NCBI GenBank assembly: GCA_027596035.1
Contig: JADGJA010000461.1
Span: forward strand, 1-17,872
Length of the DNA stretch: 17,872 bases
Reading direction: 5' to 3'
Source: Thoreauomyces humboldtii
Taxonomy: Eukaryota; Chytridiomycota; Chytridiomycetes; Spizellomycetales; Powellomycetaceae
The notes beneath the pieces are model-generated. The model was given only the letters and a program-made list of their open reading frames with translations, had not been told where the DNA came from and ran no database searches. Below, piece by piece: positions 9,822 through 17,872 of the stretch (position 1 is its first letter; the number at the start of each line of letters is the position of its first letter). A program made the translations under genes and the position numbers.

Positions 9822-10134
9822 GACCTGAGGACAGAGGAGGGCAGAACAGCGTAAGCGGGGCCAACGCTGCTTCGGGTCTAAGGGACACCGTGAAAGGTAC
9901 CTTCGAATGATGAGAAGAGGTTCTTGCTCTTCGTTTTTGTTGGTCTGGATCATTGCGAGTTTTATCGAGCAGGCAAGACGCATTGCATTCTGGTTCCAAG
10001 TCTCGGTCAGAGTCTGGGCTCGGTGAAGCTCTCTTGTCCGGACGGTTTGGACTTGCTCCCTCTTCCCACTCGCAACCAGCCATTGGCCAAAAGGTCCTCG
10101 TCACAGCGCCCTGGTCACGACTCCCACACCTTCA
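9822..10134. promoter_or_regulatory. Shared divergent promoter of the SUMO protease and RPAIN-like genes
   Basis: 313 bp separates the two start codons. An inverted CCAAT (ATTGG at 10082-10086 on the + strand) lies 50 bp before the RPAIN-like start. No clear TATA box is seen. Pyrimidine-rich DNA immediately upstream of 9821 on the - strand fits a leader or a leader intron acceptor. Confidence 0.5.
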
Positions 10135-11023
10135 ATGACTTCCCAACACCACCAACGCCAACAGAGCCACCACCAACACCAGCAGAACCAGCAACTGCCA
10201 CCGCGCACCCCAGTAAAGCGGCAAGCCTTCCCTTCCTTTGCTCCCTCTCCCCTTTCCCCCCACGCCGTCCACCAACAGCCACTTCCTTCTCCTCAAAACA
10301 CAGTCTCGCCAACCACTCACGCATGGCGTGATCGCTTCAAGCAGCACTGCGTGGAAGGCATACGGGAGCGACGGCGGGCAGGACGTACGGCGCGGCGCTT
10401 CGGGACCAGCGGAAGTCCACTCAAGCACAGCGGAGCGGGAGGACAGGAGGAGTGGGTCGATGTGGAGGGTGACCTTGAGGAGGAACGAGAGGTAAGGAAA
10501 CTTCGAACAAAACAACGTGTCATGAAGCTCACTCATTGTCCGAATCCAGTGGGCGAACCGCTTCATAGCTGCACAATGGCATCACTTTCGTCAGCAATCA
10601 AATATCCTGTCCTCTTCTCTCCAAACCGACGAGGCGGAAGCAGACGCTGCACCATCCTCATCATCTTCTCACGCTCCATCGGACCTGTCGTCAGAGATCC
10701 TAGCCGAAGCGGGTCGATTCCCTTCCGTCCACGATCAGGACCTACTTGCCGCCTACGAAGCCTCACTCGTTGTACAGGAGCACCTTCATCAGGAGCAGGA
10801 GCGACAGGACCCCGACGTCCAGATGGCGATGGAAATGGACGGACAGGATCGGCAGACGTGGACGCCGGAGACCGTCGCGTGTCCGGCATGCGGGACGGGA
10901 ACCTTGGAGGACGCGCCTGACCGGACAGCAGTGGGATGTCGAGTGTGCGGGATGACCGTCATGGGAATGACCGCGGAATCCCTGTGCAGGGTCCTGGGAC
11001 AGCTGGGGTTGAACCATGTGTGA
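10135..11023 (+). CDS. RPAIN: RPA-interacting protein (RPAIN/RIP) family, 2 exons, 276 aa
   Basis: RPAIN (RIPalpha) binds replication protein A and helps its nuclear import in animals. Exons: 10135-10491 and 10550-11023, with a GTAAGG donor and an AATCCAG acceptor. Residues 1-60 are Gln/His/Pro-rich. WRDRFKQHCVEGIRERRRAG (about 64-83) matches the basic, Trp-led N-terminal RIP motif. WANRFIAAQ opens exon 2. DLLAAYEASLVVQEHLHQEQ (about 178-200) is a helical middle region. The C-terminus is a zinc ribbon with Cys230-X2-Cys233 and Cys249-X2-Cys252, followed by MTAESLCRVLGQLGLNH, close in layout to the family's C-terminal zinc domain. It is somewhat longer than animal RPAIN because of the low-complexity N-terminus. 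Its divergent neighbour is a SUMO protease. Confidence 0.75.
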
Positions 11024-11475
11024 GTTGCAGGTCGGCTATTCTTCCGTTTGGCAAGAAACTTGAGCGACTCATGCGGTTTCTCTATGAATACCCAGCCAGG
11101 TATGCGACGGTCAGGCGTTGTACACGTTTCATTCCGAAACGGGACTACTCGTGTTGTGTACACGGTGTAGCGCTTGCGAGGTGATTGGATAAACGGGCCA
11201 GACTACCCTATGGACAGACAAGCTTGCTACGCGCAAAGTTCATGCGCAATCCACTTGCACAGTCTTGATGAATTGTAATATACCATGGCGGAAATCCTTC
11301 GCCATCTGCTCTGCGCAACACCATGCGCATCAGTTTCACAGCCCATACGTCCCCCTGTTGTTCTGCTCGAGCAGCAGGTTGTTGACTCATTGCGTCCTGA
11401 GCCGTCAACTCCATGCCAAAACTCTCCGCGCTCGCCCGTCGGCCTCCACCCGCGCGTGTCCTCCAATGAAGCAGC
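11024..11475. other. Convergent 3' spacer between the RPAIN-like and SND2 genes
   Basis: Two genes end toward each other here, so most of this should be 3' UTR. I see no coding signal. Open - strand codons down to 11208 are read-through past the last SND2 intron. Confidence 0.5.
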
Positions 11476-12212
11476 TCATCCCCGGGAGTACTTGACCTTT
11501 GTCGCCCGTTTTTGTTGCTTTCCGTTGGCCGGTTGCTGAGGCATGGCAGACCCGCCGCGTCCCAACATCGGTGCCACCTGCAGAATACCGGGTGGATCAT
11601 TAAGGTTCTCTTTGATAAGACTCCCAAATGCTCCATCTCCGTTTTCCGCACCTTCTTGTACAGGGTATAAGCCGCAAAGATGGGGATGATGATGTACGTC
11701 CACCAGAACTCTAGGAAAAGATAGCATATCAGCAAGCCGTCATCTTCACCATCAAGCAAACCCGGTGACACCTTCCTCCAAACTCACTATTGGAGATGAA
11801 CGCGGTAGTCAACAGCACGAACCACCCGACGTAGATGACGTCGAACATGTACGCCACGAGTCCCTCCCCACCGAGATCCTCTCCCGCGTCCTCCACGGTC
11901 CCGTTCGCGGCGTACGTGATCTTCGCGCTTGCGCTCAGAGCTCGATACAGGAAGAGGAAGAGACCGTTGACGAAGACAGCTCCTATCCACTGCGAGAATG
12001 TGAAGGTGGACCAGTGATAGAAGATCCGGTAGGATGCATGGAGGAGGGAGACGGCGACGTGGATCTTGAGGAGGTTGGAGAGCGCGACCGTGTTTTTTTC
12101 GGCGATCTTTTTTGCGGAGCCCTTTGCCTGGTGGATGGAATGGGGGTCACAGGGACGAGGGTGGGTTAGTTGTATAGAGGCAATATGTGTTGAAAAGGTG
12201 TTGTCAGACCAT
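11476..12212 (-). CDS. SND2: TMEM208/Snd2 ER-targeting membrane protein, 4 exons
   Basis: Snd2 (TMEM208 in animals) is an ER membrane protein of the SRP-independent targeting route. Exons (-): a start exon, then 12127-11788, 11710-11652 and 11577-11476. The protein is about 167 aa, normal for the family. Visible features: AKGSAKKIAEKN at the N-terminus, then hydrophobic helices HVAVSLLHASYRIFY, WIGAVFVNGLFLFLY, YVGWFVLLTTAF and FWWTYIIIPIFAAY, and a basic tail (NGKQQKRATKVKYSRG). The FWWTYIIIP region and short basic tail are typical. Introns: 11787-11711 (GTGAGT) and 11651-11578 (GTGCGG). The start is uncertain. An ATG at 12212-12210 directly abuts a weak GTCTGA donor, giving MAKGSAKK. An ATG at 12272-12270 gives MAHAN joined to AKGSAKK, with donor GTACCG. 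The first is used for the coordinates. Confidence 0.88.
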
Positions 12213-12489
12213 TGTGAGGTTATGTTTGCGTGGAAATGGATAGGAAGTTGCCGGTACGTTTGCGTGGGCCATCAAGGATCGGTCTGCTGTCGGAGGAACG
12301 ATGAACTTACGGTACGGTACCTCTGTCTTCGCTCACGGGTTCGCCGTACGGTACCCCTTTGCAATCGCAGCTGGTTGTCAGAGCATCAGAGCTGTCTTGC
12401 TTCGTCGTCTATCCTGACCCAAAGTCCCAAACAGATGACTTGCATCCTATGCTCATCTTCAAGGTGTCAAAAGTCCATATGCTTAGATT
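12213..12489. promoter_or_regulatory. Spacer upstream of SND2 with a repeated GTACGGTACC motif
   Basis: The 10-mer GTACGGTACC occurs at 12312-12321 and again at 12346-12355 in the same orientation, 34 bp apart. Each contains a GGTACC palindrome. This lies 100-145 bp upstream of the SND2 start on the - strand, a typical position for activator sites. The 3' end of the phosphatase gene is at the right edge. Confidence 0.4.
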
Positions 12490-13446
12490 CTATTTTGGCC
12501 ACCCGACCACGACCATTGGTAACATTCCACCAGGAGGAACCGAGAACCCCCGATGCTTCGTCACAGCGATCGCAGCCTCTATGACGCCTCCGTGACACAC
12601 TATACCGACAAATCGCGGCCCCAGCTCCTCGTATTCGAAGATGGGATCGAACGCCCTGGATATCCTCTCCTTGACGTGCTCATCCGTCTCCCGCTCCGGG
12701 GTCCAGAGAGGATCCTTGTCTGCCCACAGACCCGAGAAATCGTAGTGAGTCCACTTCTTGGCCAACTCGGAGCGATCACGTCTCCGGTCGCACGTGTGGT
12801 CGCCGTACGTCTCCCTGAACGGCTCGCGGACGAAGACGAGTTGGGTAGCTGGCAGAGCGCCTCCTCCCCAGACCACGCTGGTAGTGTTCAGACACCTTGA
12901 GAGGGGAGAAGAAACCACTAGGGATGGAACGGGGAGTCCGCCCTCCTTGAGTTCTCGATGCAGATTGTCCCGCACGGTTGCGAGTTGGTCCAGACCCAAG
13001 GCAGTCAGTGCAGGATCAAAGTACTGCTCTTGCTTGGACCAGTACTCGTTCCAGGCAATGGAACCGTATTTCGCCTCAGCGACGTTGTGTTCGCCTTGTC
13101 CGTGGCGTTGCAGGAAGAGCAGACGTACGACGCCGCCATCGGATCGGACCTCGGACTGCAGAACGGCGATGCGCTGGAAAGTGGTGGCCCAACGATCCTC
13201 GCTGTCGTCGATGAGACCGAGACGCGGGGGAGCGAGGGGATAGGATTCGTCATCCGTCTGTGGGTCCGTCTGCTGGAAGAAGCCTGGAATGGCTTCGTAG
13301 CGGAACTGGGGAGTGGAGAGACGGTTTGCGTCGTCTGTTACGGCGAGAGGATGCTGATTGGACATTGGCGACGCGAAGACTCCGACGACGAGAACGACGA
13401 GTACGGCGAACAGAACGCGCTGCCATGCGCGATGAAGTAGCTTCAT
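12490..13446 (-). CDS. Secreted or membrane-anchored histidine phosphatase (phosphoglycerate mutase superfamily, Pmu1-like)
   Basis: A single exon of 318 aa. The N-terminus (MKLLHRAWQR, then FAVLVVLVVGVF and FASP) is a signal peptide or signal anchor, so the enzyme should enter the secretory pathway. The catalytic domain shows LLFLQRHGQGEHN (RHG motif, nucleophile His115), SSPLSRCLNTT (Arg184), an acidic REPFRETYG segment (Glu208 or Glu212 as proton donor) and the second histidine in CHGG (His285). This is the full histidine phosphatase set, so it should be an active phosphomonoesterase. It resembles fungal Pmu1-type proteins more than glycolytic mutase. Substrate unknown. An in-frame ATG at 13521 would add 25 residues before the hydrophobic helix. 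The 13446 start is preferred because it gives a classical short basic N-region. Confidence 0.85.
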   Translation of the reverse strand: MKLLHRAWQRVLFAVLVVLVVGVFASPMSNQHPLAVTDDANRLSTPQFRYEAIPGFFQQTDPQTDDESYPLAPPRLGLIDDSEDRWATTFQRIAVLQSEVRSDGGVVRLLFLQRHGQGEHNVAEAKYGSIAWNEYWSKQEQYFDPALTALGLDQLATVRDNLHRELKEGGLPVPSLVVSSPLSRCLNTTSVVWGGGALPATQLVFVREPFRETYGDHTCDRRRDRSELAKKWTHYDFSGLWADKDPLWTPERETDEHVKERISRAFDPIFEYEELGPRFVGIVCHGGVIEAAIAVTKHRGFSVPPGGMLPMVVVGWPK

Positions 13447-13573
13447 CGAGAACAAGATGTCACGATGGGCCAGTGGAAATCTCCTATGACAGAATCTCTC
13501 TCGCTGGGAGGTGGAGTTCATGGGGTGGCTGGGTGTGGTTCCGAGTGGCTGTGCAGAGCAGAAAAGGAAACGG

Positions 13574-13582
13574 TATATAAAG
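13574..13582 (+). promoter_or_regulatory. TATA box (TATATAAAG) in a divergent promoter
   Basis: The motif is oriented for the + strand gene starting at 13695, 113-121 bp upstream of its ATG. The opposite strand reads CTTTATATA and could also serve the phosphatase gene, whose ATG is 128 bp away. The flanking GGTATATAAA is identical to the element at 7919-7928. Confidence 0.55.
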
Positions 13583-13694
13583 AGGAGGAGCCCGCCCTTG
13601 CCTCACTGATCACCTCCAAGCATCCGCACTTGCCACCCAAAGCAGCTCCTCGCAAGCCACTGCTCCTACCCGTAAGGGCTTGCGGGCAGCTTCG

Positions 13695-14516
13695 ATGGAA
13701 CTAGGTACGTGTTGATCTCCTTCCTCACCCTCGCATGGCAGCGGTCGCTCGTTCAAGTGATGAATACACTATCTTTATGCGTCTTAGGCTTTCATCCTCG
13801 CAAGGGGGTGAAGGTTCGATGACAGAAGATTCAGCTGTTGCCTTCCTACTGAACCGAACCGATCGGCTACTGCATCTAGGGGAGACTTGGAAGCAACTTG
13901 CGTCACTTTGCGGTCCTGACCTTTGCTTTCTTCCCCAGATATGCATTGTCTTCTCTCGGTCTCTTCGCATGGTCGTCCTACCCGTCAGCGTGGTACAACC
14001 AGTCACTCGCTCACCGTCAGGACATCCATCAGAAGCAGAAGAATCGCACCGAGGCGTCTTGTTCCATAGCTATGATGATGAAATCACTCGCCGTGCGAGT
14101 AACCCGGGACCCACGAAAGTGGAGAACCCACCTGGGCCTCGCATATAGTGACGAAACCATTGCCCCATCCTAAGAGGTGGGCTCGTCTGAGCTTCCTGGA
14201 ACGACGTCATTGACCGCGATCAAGATTCTCAACGTAAGTTGCCTTTGGTTCTGTCGTCTGCTTTGGGGTGAGAAACGAGGTCCTCCTGAGGAAAACGCCA
14301 ATTCCGAGATGATATCATGTGGAGTAAAAGAGACGTTGTGCAAACAACAAAGGAATTTCTCGTTCTGAAGGACACAACGCAACGCCATGGGAAGCTGGAC
14401 TCTGGAAACCTTTGACTTATCATTGTTTTCTGATCGTTCAGGTGATCTGCGAAGTTCTGCAGCGTGGCGATGACTTGGCTGCGGGTGAGTATGGGTGTAG
14501 ATATGGGTCTAGATAG
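13695..14516 (+). CDS. Small uncharacterised protein, about 101 aa, 4 exons, N-terminal hydrophobic segment
   Basis: I do not recognise a family. A phase-consistent model uses exons 13695-13708, 13939-14098, 14177-14233 and 14442-14516 (306 nt). The 14-nt first exon encodes MELG plus a split Thr codon. Exon 2 gives YALSSLGLFAWSSYPSAWYN, an aromatic-rich hydrophobic stretch, then a polar HRQDIHQKQKNRTE region. Exons 3 and 4 encode SLTAIKILN joined to VICEVLQRGDDLAAG. The acceptor before exon 2 is excellent (CTGAC branch, CTTTCTTCCCCAG). Exon 3 ends at a consensus GTAAGT. Weak points are the GTGTTG donor of exon 1 (a stronger GTACGT four bases upstream gives a frame I find less convincing), the exon 2-3 intron and the C-terminus, where a strong GTGAGT at 14485 could start another intron. 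It could be a small mitochondrial or ER membrane protein. Confidence 0.4.
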
Positions 14517-14931
14517 GCGTATGAGGGGTTGCGCGCTTTTATACATGTAGTCGACGCGGTGTGCCGTGGTTATCCATGTGAATGACAGTTGTTGCTTGAG
14601 AATGTGGTAGCATGAGTGGAAGTGAGAGCAGGTGCAAATCGTCTCGTGACGTCCCCGTCCTGAAAGCATATGAGACATGATCAAGTATAGGGGTTTTGGT
14701 ATCCGGCCAAATGCCGCTGAGCACGATCAGAGCTGTAGCATGTCCCGCCGGATCTATACGAGGCGTGGTGCTGTGTACAGGGAGGGGTGTGTGCCGTGCG
14801 AAGGATGCTCTCACTTCGCAAGAAGGATGCGGGAAAGCCTCTGTCCGAGTCTGTCGAGACCGCAACAAACCGTCGGGACCTTCCATCCCCATTCCAAAGC
14901 TTCGAAGCAAACCCGCATTCGCCGAGCAACC
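14517..14931. promoter_or_regulatory. UBC13 upstream region
   Basis: Contains a TATA-like TTTTATACA at about 14537-14545, far (about 390 bp) from the UBC13 start. The last 100 bp before the ATG contain few obvious elements and have a C/A-rich leader (gccgagcaaccATGgcc). No gene is seen. Confidence 0.4.
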
Positions 14932-15854
14932 ATGGCCTTGCCCAAGCGCATCATCAAGGTACAGTACCGTCCTCGTCACAGTGAAAGTTCGCCCCAAGTG
15001 GTCGTTTCTCACGCGTTGCATCTCCGAAAAGTCCTCCCTCGTCGGGATGCTCTGGTCTCCAAGATGACAACAAATTTCACTGACCTTTTGGCCTGGAATT
15101 GCTTAGGAGACGGAACGACTCATGGCCGAACCCGCGCCCGGAATCAACGCCATCCCTCACGACGACAATCTGCGCTACTTTGATGTCATCATCTCGGGAC
15201 CACAACAGTCGCCCTTCGAAGGTGCGTCTTGCTCGGAGGAGGCTAAGGGCGGGGCGGGTTTGGAACCATCGACGGAATGCTGCAAACGGAAGAGCTCTGC
15301 CGATCCGAAATCTGGACCACTGGTTCTGGGAGGCTGGAAAACTGGGGGGCCCAGCGAGGAACCTAACGTTTCTTGTTTGTCGTCTCGTCTGTTTTGTCAC
15401 AGGCGGCGAGTTCAAACTCGAACTGTTCCTCCCCGAAGAGTACCCAATGGCACCACCAAAAGTCCGGTTCCTGACAAAGATATATCATCCCAACATCGAC
15501 AAGCTCGGTCGCATCTGTCTCGACATCCTCAAAGGTGTTTGTTTCCTCCCGTGTGCGTCTAGGCGGTCGAACGTTTCCTCATGCCACGTGTTTTCGGTCG
15601 GAAAAACAGACAAATGGTCTCCGGCGTTGCAGATCCGTACCGTCCTCCTCTCCATACAGGCCCTCTTGTCGGCGCCCAACCCCGATGACCCATTGGCCAA
15701 CGACGTTGCTCAGCACTGGAAGGAGAACGAGAAGGATGCCATTCAGACTGGTACAGGAATATGACTTTTTTTATCGATCTATGTCAGAGGGCAACGTCTT
15801 TGACACTTGATTTTCTTAGCACGCAACTGGACCGCTCAATACGCCCATGCTTGA
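14932..15854 (+). CDS. UBC13: Ubc13 ubiquitin-conjugating enzyme E2 (K63-linked chains), 5 exons, 149 aa
   Basis: Ubc13 pairs with the inactive variant Mms2 to build K63-linked ubiquitin chains, notably on PCNA during error-free post-replication repair. Exons: 14932-14958, 15107-15221, 15403-15534, 15610-15750 and 15820-15854 (450 nt). Starts MALPKRIIK and continues [13 protein letters not shown]. The UBC fold shows [43 protein letters not shown] at 76-78, [20 protein letters not shown] with catalytic Cys86, and [19 protein letters not shown]. The intact [16 protein letters not shown] segment and Met63 in EEYPMAPP are typical of Ubc13 rather than Ubc4/5. The length is normal and no residue is missing. 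Introns 1 (CACTGACC branch), 2, 3 and 4 all have GT...AG ends. The stop follows NWTAQYAHA. Confidence 0.97.
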
Positions 15855-16152
15855 GAGCGGGGAGCAAGCAGGGTGGAGAGTGGTGGGGAGGGTTTGGAGC
15901 TTACGTGAACAAAAATTCGAATCACGAACATCTCGTGGTGTTCATCAGAAATCCGTTTTGCCGTTCCTGTCATCGAACCCTTGACGCACTCCACGGACAG
16001 CGAGGACGTAGAAGAAAGGCGGAGGAATAAAAAGATCGCCAAAATTTACAGATTGCCGACCAGCGACAAGAGATAATAATAATAATAAAAAAGAGTCGAG
16101 AAACCCCGAAAGGATGGGGAAAAGGTTCAACGCCCGGGGAGTGCTGTCTTTT
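15855..16152. other. Convergent 3' spacer between UBC13 and the MARVEL gene
   Basis: Candidate + strand poly(A) signals AATAAA are at 16026-16031 and 16084-16089. The second is in an AAT-repeat tract (about 16073-16089). There is no coding signal. The 298-bp gap must hold both genes' 3' UTRs. Confidence 0.5.
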
Positions 16153-17456
16153 TCAAGACTCTGCCCACTCCTTCCAGCTCCCTCTCGCCCACATGACACC
16201 GTTCCCTCTCCCCGTCGAGAACAGACCGTACCTCGCGAGATCCCTGACGCCCATGACCAACGTGCCCAGGAACAACGCGGCGCTTGCGAACCCGAACGCC
16301 GTGCACATGTTCCAGGGGAGACAGCTCACTGCCTCGGGATTGGGAGCGAACGAGAACCGTGGACACCGGACCTGGGATCCGTACCACACGAGGACGGATG
16401 CCGCCGCCGTCCAGAAGCCTAGGTACACCAGGTCCACCATCACCTCGACGCGGGAGAACCGAGGATGGCGGTGTGGTGGGACGCCGGTGAAGGCGGGGAA
16501 GCAGTACACGAGGATGCAGCCGAAGGATACGAACTGTAAAGGGAACAAGGCGAAACGGTCAGACCCCCGGGCTGGGAGAGTCAAGAACGGTGGAGAGGCT
16601 TACGATAGAGGTTATGGAAGTAAAGCTCATGAGATTTATCCCCGAAACGGCAAGGACGGAGGACGTGTAGTCAACGTTGAAGGAAGCCGTTGCAAGGCTC
16701 GCGAAGGCCGCTAGTAGGAACAAAAACACAGTTCCGATCAGTAAAGCGTTCGGGACATGACCCCTGGCTAGTTTCCTTCCCTTCCTCACCTGCAGCCATG
16801 AACAGTTGAGTCATCCTCATGAGGAATCGATACTCTGTCACCGTCTCGAACCTCTTCGGAAGCGGCACGGCCCTCGTGTAGAGCAAGAGATGCGTCCCAC
16901 TCCTCCTGCTCTGCAAGATATCGTTGCGAGACGACTGTGTCGTCGCTGCACCCGTTCCACCACCACCACCACCACGACCGCCCGTCTCGTCGGATCCGTC
17001 TTCGTCCCCTTCCCCGTCCACGTCCTTAGTGGCGTTCCCCCTCCTCCTCCCGAACCTCCTGTCCTTGTCCTTCCCGTTGTGACTGCTCGAACTGTCGTCA
17101 GCAAGATCGTTCCCCGTCCCGTCCCCTTCTCCTCCTCCGGGATGCGTGACGCCGGACCCCAACCGACTGCGCAGACTGACGTCCGAAGAGGATCCGACGC
17201 CGCCGTCCCTCAACGGATCCGTCAGACTGTTCGGATGCTCGTGGTCGACGGGCGAGTGATGTAGCGGTGAAGCCGTCAGTCCGTGGTCGCTGGTCGGGAT
17301 CGTGACGTTGGGACCGAGGTAGCGACCCCTGTGTTCGAAGGCCAGCTCTCGGAGGTCGGCGTCCGTCAACTCCTGTGGGTCTGTTGTCCTGTCGTCGTGA
17401 GGTCCTAACGATGTTGATGATGACAAATGGACCGGTGAAGCGCCCGGATGCGACAT
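16153..17456 (-). CDS. MARVEL-like four-helix membrane protein with disordered N-terminus, 3 exons, 384 aa
   Basis: Exons (-): 17456-16790, 16710-16604 and 16533-16153, all phase-consistent. Residues 1 to about 200 are Ser/Gly/Asp/His-rich and disordered, with a basic patch (KDKDRRFGRRRGN) and a Gly run. Then come four hydrophobic helices: YRFLMRMTQLFMAAAAFASL; VLAVSGINLMSF continuing into FVSFGCILVYCFPAF; VMVDLVYLGFWTAAASVLVW; and AFGFASAALFLGTLVMGV. A loop with two Cys (VRCPRF, VSCLPW) lies between helices 3 and 4. This topology, with an aromatic/Arg residue start to helix 1, fits the fungal MARVEL superfamily, linked to membrane organisation and trafficking. Introns: 16789-16711 (GTGAGG, CTGAT branch) and 16603-16534 (GTAAGC). 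The tail after helix 4 is short. No orthologue name is claimed. Confidence 0.7.
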
Positions 17457-17872
17457 GTTTCGTGTAAGTTCGGGAGATTTCGGCGGGTAGACCGGGAGAA
17501 GGCGGGGGTATCTATCGATGGTATAAGTGGTGAAGTGGTGGAGCAGCGGTTGTCGGAAGAGGGGGAGCGACGGTGAGCTGGTGTGGAGTGGTGTGGACGA
17601 CGTGGCAGAAGGCTAGCGGACCTTGACTTTGTGGGGTGGATGGAGGGGATGGAACCAGCAAAGAGACCATGAAAGTGATGTCGGACCGATAGATTGAGGA
17701 TGATGGAAAGTCCAGCTGTAGTTTCCGGGGGGCGTTATGTATGCTGCGTGCACCGTAATGGAAGGTACAGCACTGCTGTAGTCAGAGTGGTATGGAAATC
17801 TCGCGGGCGCGTGCGGAAGGAATGGAAGGTTTCTGCAGGCAAAGTGGCTGTGCACTTTGCCCCCCCCTCCCC
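17457..17872. promoter_or_regulatory. Upstream region of the MARVEL-like gene
   Basis: On the - strand a TATA-like CTTATACC lies about 65-70 bp before the ATG at 17456. Purine-rich and GTGG-repetitive DNA occupies 17525-17600 on the + strand. The window ends in a C-rich run (17861-17872). No gene is supported in this stretch. Confidence 0.4.

Noticed and set aside
9822..9983. Extending the SUMO protease start upstream to 9983
   Set aside because: No ATG supports it and the added residues look non-coding. A pyrimidine-rich AG lies just before the 9821 start.
11208..11651. Continuation of the SND2 frame past 11651
   Set aside because: It reads through a GTGCGG...CTGCAG intron. The spliced version gives the expected basic SND2 tail and a normal length.
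1..17872. tRNA, rRNA, intact transposon or viral element
   Set aside because: A by-eye search found no convincing B-box with an acceptor stem, no rRNA signature, no terminal repeats with an integrase or transposase, and no viral motifs.

Overview
The window is nuclear DNA from a fungus, most likely a basidiomycete. The evidence is many short spliceosomal introns (about 50-230 nt, GT...AG, CTGAC/CTAAC-like branch sites), coding DNA rich in G/C at third positions, TATA promoters, and a ChAPs exomer subunit, a family known only from fungi. I see no prokaryotic operon, rRNA or tRNA gene, CRISPR array, or intact transposon. Exon joins were made by eye from splice consensus, phase and family resemblance. 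Every multi-exon model given sums to a whole number of codons.

Layout: (1) 612-2347 (+), an uncharacterised Pro/Gly/Gln-rich protein of up to 515 aa. (2) 3008-6385 (+), a 13-exon gene for a Chs5/Arf1-binding protein (Bch1/Bud7/Chs6 family) with a long acidic insert. (3) 6386-8573, about 2.2 kb with no convincing gene, but with a strong TATA box followed by a CAAG-repeat leader and a 27-codon ORF. (4) 9821-8574 (-), a compact Ulp1/SENP SUMO-type protease with an intact His-Asp-Cys-Gln set. It diverges across 313 bp from (5) 10135-11023 (+), an RPA-interacting (RPAIN/RIP) protein with a C-terminal zinc ribbon. (6) 12212-11476 (-), TMEM208/Snd2. (7) 13446-12490 (-), a secreted or membrane-anchored histidine phosphatase. 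It diverges from (8) 13695-14516 (+), an unidentified small protein of about 101 aa. (9) 14932-15854 (+), Ubc13, the K63-specific ubiquitin E2. It converges on (10) 17456-16153 (-), a four-helix MARVEL-type membrane protein with a disordered N-terminus.

Functional themes: three genes serve the secretory pathway or cell surface (exomer cargo export, Snd2 ER targeting, MARVEL membrane organisation). Three touch ubiquitin/SUMO and replication-stress biology (Ulp1-like, RPAIN-like, Ubc13). The head-to-head Ulp1-RPAIN pair is the most suggestive arrangement, because human RPAIN is reported to be SUMO-regulated. The neighbourhood otherwise looks like ordinary gene-dense fungal core genome. The least explained parts are the CAAG-leader transcription unit near 7.9-8.2 kb, the small protein at 13.7-14.5 kb and the first gene.
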